A stretch of 64,000 nt of DNA from DATBLE01 sp963808815 (lineage in GTDB: Bacteria > Actinomycetota > Thermoleophilia > Gaiellales > Gaiellaceae): positions 167,479 through 231,478 of the forward strand of contig CAWEGI010000001.1 of the NCBI GenBank assembly GCA_963808815.1, in the 5' to 3' direction. Both the position numbers and the translations under genes were made by a program. Below are positions 60,557 through 64,000 of this stretch, in pieces. Below the pieces are notes generated by a model that saw only the letters and a list, made by a program, of their open reading frames with translations, did not search any database and had not been told where the DNA came from. Position 1 is the first letter of the stretch. Each line of letters opens with the position of its first letter.

Positions 60557-61482
60557 GCGGCGCGGTTGAAGGCCGTCAGCGAGCGCTCCAGCTCGTCACG
60601 CGAGAAACCTCGGCCGATGAAGACGACCCGCGAGCGCTGGTCGTCGTCCGCCCACGCCGGCAGGTGCTCGGGCGGATGGACGACGTGCTGTACGCCGTTG
60701 ATCACGAGCGGGCCCTCGGCTCCGACGTCGAGCAGCCCTTTGACGCGGAGGACGTCCCCGCCCCGGGCCTGGAGCAGCATCGTCAGCCAGATCCCGAACG
60801 CGGTCCAGTCGAGCGGCTCCTCGAACGTCAGGCAGACCGCGCGGACCTCGTGGTCGTGCGCGGGAGCCTCGTCGAAGACGAGATCGCGCGGGTCGCGGTC
60901 GTCGCCGTCGAAGAGGTCGCCCGGCGCCAGGTCCCCGAGCACGGACTCGATGATCTCCGCGGCCGGGTTCAGCCGGCGGAGCTCCCGCATCAGCACAGCC
61001 GGATCGGTGAGGTCCGGCTTCGTGACCACGAGCCGGTCGGCGACCGCGGCCTGCTTGACCGACTCCTCGCCGCGGAGCCCATGCTGCGCGTCCACGGTCG
61101 TGATCACGCGCTCGAGCTCGAAGTGGTGCTTCACCACCGGGTCGCCGAGCAGCGTGTAGAGGATCGGCGCCGGATCGGCGAGGCCGGTGGTCTCGACGAC
61201 CACGCGGCCGAACGCGGGGATCTCGCCCCGGTCGCGCCGCGACAGCAGGTCGCGCAGCTCGTCGGCGAGATCGCCGCGGAGGGTGCAGCAGACACAGCCG
61301 TTCCCGAGGACGACCGTGCGCTCGTCGACCCGCCGCAGCAGGTGGTGGTCGATCGCGACCTCGCCCAGCTCGTTGACGATCACCGCCGTCTCGCCCATCT
61401 CGGGGTGGACGAGGAGCCGGGAAAGGAGCGTCGTCTTCCCGCTGCCGAGGTAGCCCGTGAGCAGGACGACGCGCGTCTTCAC
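60550..61482 (-). CDS. CobW/P47K (G3E) GTPase metal chaperone
   Basis: 310-residue G3E GTPase. VVLLTGYLGSGKTTLLSRLL is Walker A, VVLGNGCVCCTLRGDLADEL the CxCC metal motif, VVVETTGLADPAPILYTLL the Walker B region and RLVVTKPDL the (N/T)KxD base motif; the C-terminal CobW_C domain reads AVCLTFEEPLDWTAFGIWLT and VVFIGRGFSRDELERSL. Family members deliver Zn, Co or Ni to metalloenzymes; many hydrolases in this window need Zn (inference). GTG 61482 overlaps the upstream small gene's stop (GTGA). Convergent overlap of 7 nt with dehydrogenase 2. Confidence 0.9.
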   Translation of the reverse strand: MKTRVVLLTGYLGSGKTTLLSRLLVHPEMGETAVIVNELGEVAIDHHLLRRVDERTVVLGNGCVCCTLRGDLADELRDLLSRRDRGEIPAFGRVVVETTGLADPAPILYTLLGDPVVKHHFELERVITTVDAQHGLRGEESVKQAAVADRLVVTKPDLTDPAVLMRELRRLNPAAEIIESVLGDLAPGDLFDGDDRDPRDLVFDEAPAHDHEVRAVCLTFEEPLDWTAFGIWLTMLLQARGGDVLRVKGLLDVGAEGPLVINGVQHVVHPPEHLPAWADDDQRSRVVFIGRGFSRDELERSLTAFNRAAQ

Positions 61483-61754
61483 GACAGCGCCGCGATCAGG
61501 TCGGGATCCAGCGGATCGAGCGGCCGGCCGCAGAGCCGCTCGGCCTCGACCCACACCGCCCCGAGGTTGTCCACGACGGCGCTGCGGCCCTTCGGGTCGC
61601 GCAGCACCCAGATCCGGCCGCTCCAGTCGTCGAGCTTCAGCCCGTACACGGCGAGCACGCGGTTGAGCAGCCGTCCGCGGAACACCCGCCCGCGGCGGCC
61701 GCCCTCCTGCTCGGCCCAGTGGTCGTTGAGGAGTACACCGCAGAGGACGCACAT
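61479..61754 (-). CDS. Small CxxC protein coupled to CobW gene
   Basis: 91 residues. MCVLCGVLLNDHWAEQEGGR has CxxC plus a downstream His, a possible Zn site; the rest is RLLNRVLAVYGLKLDDWSGR, IWVLRDPKGRSAVVDNLGAV and WVEAERLCGRPLDPLDPDLI. Overlaps the CobW GTG by the GTGA arrangement, so probably a metal-client or accessory protein. Similar CobW-adjacent proteins are uncharacterised as far as I know. Confidence 0.75.
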   Translation of the reverse strand: MCVLCGVLLNDHWAEQEGGRRGRVFRGRLLNRVLAVYGLKLDDWSGRIWVLRDPKGRSAVVDNLGAVWVEAERLCGRPLDPLDPDLIAALS

Positions 61755-61778
61755 GGCGCGTCCGTTCTACCACCCGAG

Positions 61779-61940
61779 ATGATTGACCGGTGATTTGCGT
61801 GGTTGCGGGGAGGGCATGCACCAAGCAGTGTGGTCGACTCGACCGGTGCCAAGGCCGGTGAGCCTTGGCGCCGGGCGAGGCGGCCGCAATGCGCCGCGTG
61901 CAGCCCCATCCGCGGCTGCGCGAAATCGCCGGTCAATCAT
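61779..61940. repeat. 162-bp foldback (MITE-like) element
   Basis: Ends are an 18-bp inverted repeat, ATGATTGACCGGTGATTT (61779-61796) and its complement with one mismatch (61923-61940). The arms continue to pair imperfectly to GGTGCCAAGG (61845-61854), an 8-nt loop, and CCTTGGCGCC (61863-61872), so the whole element can fold into one hairpin of about 76 bp. Many mismatches would be G-U pairs in RNA. It fills most of the divergent space between the CxxC protein and deacetylase genes. Only one copy in this window. Confidence 0.65.
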
Positions 61941-61983
61941 CTAGTAGGTTCGGCATTGCATACAACGTCACGGGAGGAGAGCG

Positions 61984-62863
61984 ATGGCGAAGGAGATCTT
62001 CTGCGTGATCGGCGTCGACGTCGACGCGGTCGCCGGCTGGCTGGGGTCGTACGGCGGCGAGGACTCGCCCGACGACATCTCCCGCGGCATCTTCGCGGGC
62101 GAGGTCGGGACGAGGCGCCTGCTGAAGATGTTCGACAAGTACGACATGAAGACGACCTGGTTCATCCCGGGGCACTCGATCGAGACGTTCCCGGAGGAGA
62201 CGAAGATGGTCGTCGACGCCGGCCACGAGGTCGGGATGCACGGGTACTCGCACGAGAACCCGATCGCGATGACGCCGGAGCAGGAGGAGGCCGTCCTCGT
62301 CAAGTGCATCGGCCTGATCGAGGAGGTCGGCGGGCCGCCGCCCGACCGGCTACGTCGCGCCCTGGTGGGAGTTCTCCAACGTCACCAACGAGCTCCTGCT
62401 GAAGCACGGGATCAAGTACGACCACAGCCTGATGCACCGCGACTTCGTCCCGTACTACGTGCGGGTCGGCGACAGCTGGACGAAGATCGACTACTCGAAG
62501 AAGCCCGAGGAGTGGATGAAGCCGCTCGTCCGCGGCGAGGAGACCGACCTGGTCGAGATCCCGGCGAGCTGGTACCTCGACGACCTCCCGCCGATGATGT
62601 TCATCAAGGGCGCCCCGAACAGCCACGGCTTCGTCAACCCGCGCCACCTCGAGGAGATCTGGCGGGACCAGTTCGACTACGTCTACCGCGAGGAGGACTA
62701 CGCCGTCTTCGGGATGACCATCCACCCGGACGTCAGCGGCCGACCGCAGGTGATCCTGATGCTCGAGCGGCTGATCGAGTACATCTCGGGCCACGACGGC
62801 GTCCGCTGGGCGACGATGGACGCGATCGCGGACGACTTCAAGGACCGCTACCCGAGGAGCTGA
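61984..62863 (+). CDS. Polysaccharide deacetylase-family protein (one frameshift)
   Basis: About 292 residues, NodB-fold hydrolase. MAKEIFCVIGVDVDAVAGWL carries the first Asp (GVDVD), TTWFIPGHSIETFPEETKM, VDAGHEVGMHGYSHENPIAM the metal HxxxH, then after an extra C near 62345 TGYVAPWWEFSNVTNELLL (motif 3), DHSLMHRDFVPYYVRVGDSW, VFGMTIHPDVSGRPQVILML (motif 5 His). HpPgdA-like enzymes of this group act on peptidoglycan or cyclic imides. A GGAGGAGAG site lies 4-8 nt before ATG 61984. The convergent ABC permease gene overlaps its end by 26 nt. Confidence 0.85.
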
Positions 62864-63900
62864 CGAAACCGGGGACCGGCTTCAGCCGGTCTCCCGATCT
62901 CGGCTGCTTTACCGCCTCGACGACCTGCTCTGCGGCCTCGGCGTCGATCCCGCCGCCGAGGCCCAGCTCCTCCTCGACGCTCTGCACCGGCGCGCGCCGG
63001 AACCGGAGCGAATCGTGAGCACGACCAGGAACGTGACGATCACCGCCAGCGAGACGAGCGTCGTCGCCGTGCCGAGGGCGTAGAGATCGGGCCGGAGGGC
63101 GGCAGCCTGGATCAGGCCGACGATCTCGAGCGGCAACGTCAGGTTGCCCACAACGAGCAGCGCCGTGCGATCGAAGTCGTTCCAGGTCAGCGTGAAGCCG
63201 AACAGGAACGCTCCGAAGATGCCGGTCCAGACGAGGGGCAGGGTCACCTCGCCGAACGTCCTCGCCGCGTTGGCGCCGAGGTCGCGCGCCGCCTCGTCGA
63301 TGTGGTCGTCGTAGCGGTTCCAGATCGCCGATCATCACGAGGAACCCGAACGGGATCCCCCAGACGGTGTTGGTGCCGAGCGCCGTGTGCCAGAGGGAGG
63401 TCTCCTGGCCCATCGACTTCCAGAAGATCTGCGTCCCGAGACCGAGGAGAAATCCCGGCGTCATCAGCGCGAGCAGGATGATGTAGAAGGCGATGCCGTC
63501 CGCCGCGGAAGCGGCGCCGGAATGCCATCGAGAGGGTGAAGCCAGGAACGCGACGATCGCGCCCGCGGCCAGGCTGACCCAGAGCGAGCCCTCGCCGGCG
63601 GTCCGTATGCCGTTCGCATTCGTGAAGATGACCTGCTGCCCGTGGTGGACCTGGCTCGCGAAGATCGAGCGCCACCAGTCGAGGCCCGCCGGGCCGCTGA
63701 AGGGGAACGTAACACCGCCCTGATAGCCCTGGAAGGAGAGGATCGCCATCAGGATCATCGGTGCGTACAGGAAGATCAGGAAGATGACGAAGTACGATGG
63801 CGAGGCCCCACTTCGCCCAGTCGCGCCTCCGCTTGTACTGGCGCTTGACCACGTTGTCCTGCGTGCGCTCCATCGCGGGTGCGTAGGCGCTCGATGACAT
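62838..63900 (-). CDS. PotC-like polyamine ABC permease (frameshifted)
   Basis: About 350 residues, inner-membrane permease. DWAKWGLA, then YFVIFLIFLYAPMILMAILS, a long periplasmic-side loop (GLDWWRSIFASQVHHGQQVI), ADGIAFYIILLALMTPGFLL, the EAA region DEAARDLGANAARTFGEVTL, IFGAFLFGFTLTWNDFDRTA and LALGTATTLVSLAVIVTFLV-like helices. The tail after RAPVQSVEEELGLGGGIDAE is acidic. Four or so indels (near 63015, 63330, 63545, 63800). ATG 63900 overlaps the stop of the next gene (TGATG). Its binding protein and ATPase are not adjacent; the PotD pair is at 5.4-7.6 kb. Confidence 0.8.
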
Positions 63901-64000
63901 CAGATGTCCTCCCGCAGGTTCGACAAGCGGGTGATGACGAACACGCCCAAGATCAGGATCAGTACGAGCAGCACCGCGGACGCCGCCCCTTGCGGATACT
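63900..64000 (-). CDS. PotB-like ABC permease, C-terminal fragment at right edge
   Basis: Only the last about 33 codons are in the window: PQGAASAVLLVLILILGVFV then ITRLSNLREDI and stop. The single C-terminal hydrophobic helix plus the one-base overlap with the PotC-like start (TGATG) indicate the partner permease. Confidence 0.65.
   Translation of the reverse strand, partial: YPQGAASAVLLVLILILGVFVITRLSNLREDI

Overview
The window is about 64 kb of very GC-rich DNA. Codons strongly favour G or C in the third position, GTG starts are common, and there are two LLM-class (F420-type) oxidoreductases and many TANNNT -10 elements only 6-10 nt before start codons. Together these point to an actinobacterium, plausibly a soil Thermoleophilia-type lineage; this is inference, as there is no rRNA or other marker. 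I see no tRNA, rRNA, CRISPR, prophage or complete insertion sequence. The gene content is overwhelmingly catabolic: amines, cyclic amides/hydantoins, carbamoyl amino acids and CoA thioesters.

Layout. 1-7.6 kb (minus strand) is an amine module: class III aminotransferase (cut by the left edge), UspA, APC permease, AsnC/Lrp regulator with three phased operator boxes, aminobutyraldehyde-type dehydrogenase, and two tandem PotD-like binding proteins. 7.6-12.7 kb holds a small kinase, a GGDEF/HD-GYP protein, an LLM oxidoreductase and an M20 carbamoylase. 12.8-17.9 kb is a sugar-type ABC importer operon. 17.9-26.9 kb has an MMPL exporter, a DadA-like oxidase, a ketopantoate reductase fused to a GAF-like domain, an acetamidase-type protein, a LuxR/MalT-type ATPase that has lost its DNA-binding end, and a secreted protein. 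26.9-42.7 kb mixes C-N hydrolases (cyclase family, nitrilase family, M20, hydantoinase, N-carbamoylsarcosine amidase-like, amidase) with an aconitase, an isopropylmalate-dehydrogenase-like enzyme and small proteins.

42.8-46.1 kb is a tightly overlapping triad: acyl-CoA dehydrogenase, cytosolic PhnD-like binding protein, and a TusA-like/ferritin-like di-iron protein. 46.1-60.6 kb is a bidirectional catabolic island. Leftward run an alcohol dehydrogenase, hyuA, hyuB, a GntR/FadR regulator, an LLM oxidoreductase, a CaiB/BaiF CoA-transferase, RidA and a PuuE-like deacetylase. Rightward run a CitE-like lyase, MaoC, MmgE/PrpD and two acyl-CoA dehydrogenases. The two arms meet at a 125-bp divergent region with near-mirror-image promoters and operator-like sequences. 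The pairing suggests ATP-dependent opening of a cyclic amide, CoA activation, dehydrogenation, hydration and C-C cleavage; the substrate cannot be read from sequence.

60.5-64 kb has a CobW GTPase with a CxxC partner, a 162-bp foldback element, a polysaccharide deacetylase, and PotC/PotB-like permeases leaving the right edge.

Data quality. Many genes between about 1 and 6.5 kb and between about 42.8 and 49 kb are broken by single-base (sometimes 2-base) indels although conserved protein sequence continues in another frame. I treat these as probable sequence errors and give whole-gene spans; most of the remaining sequence is clean.
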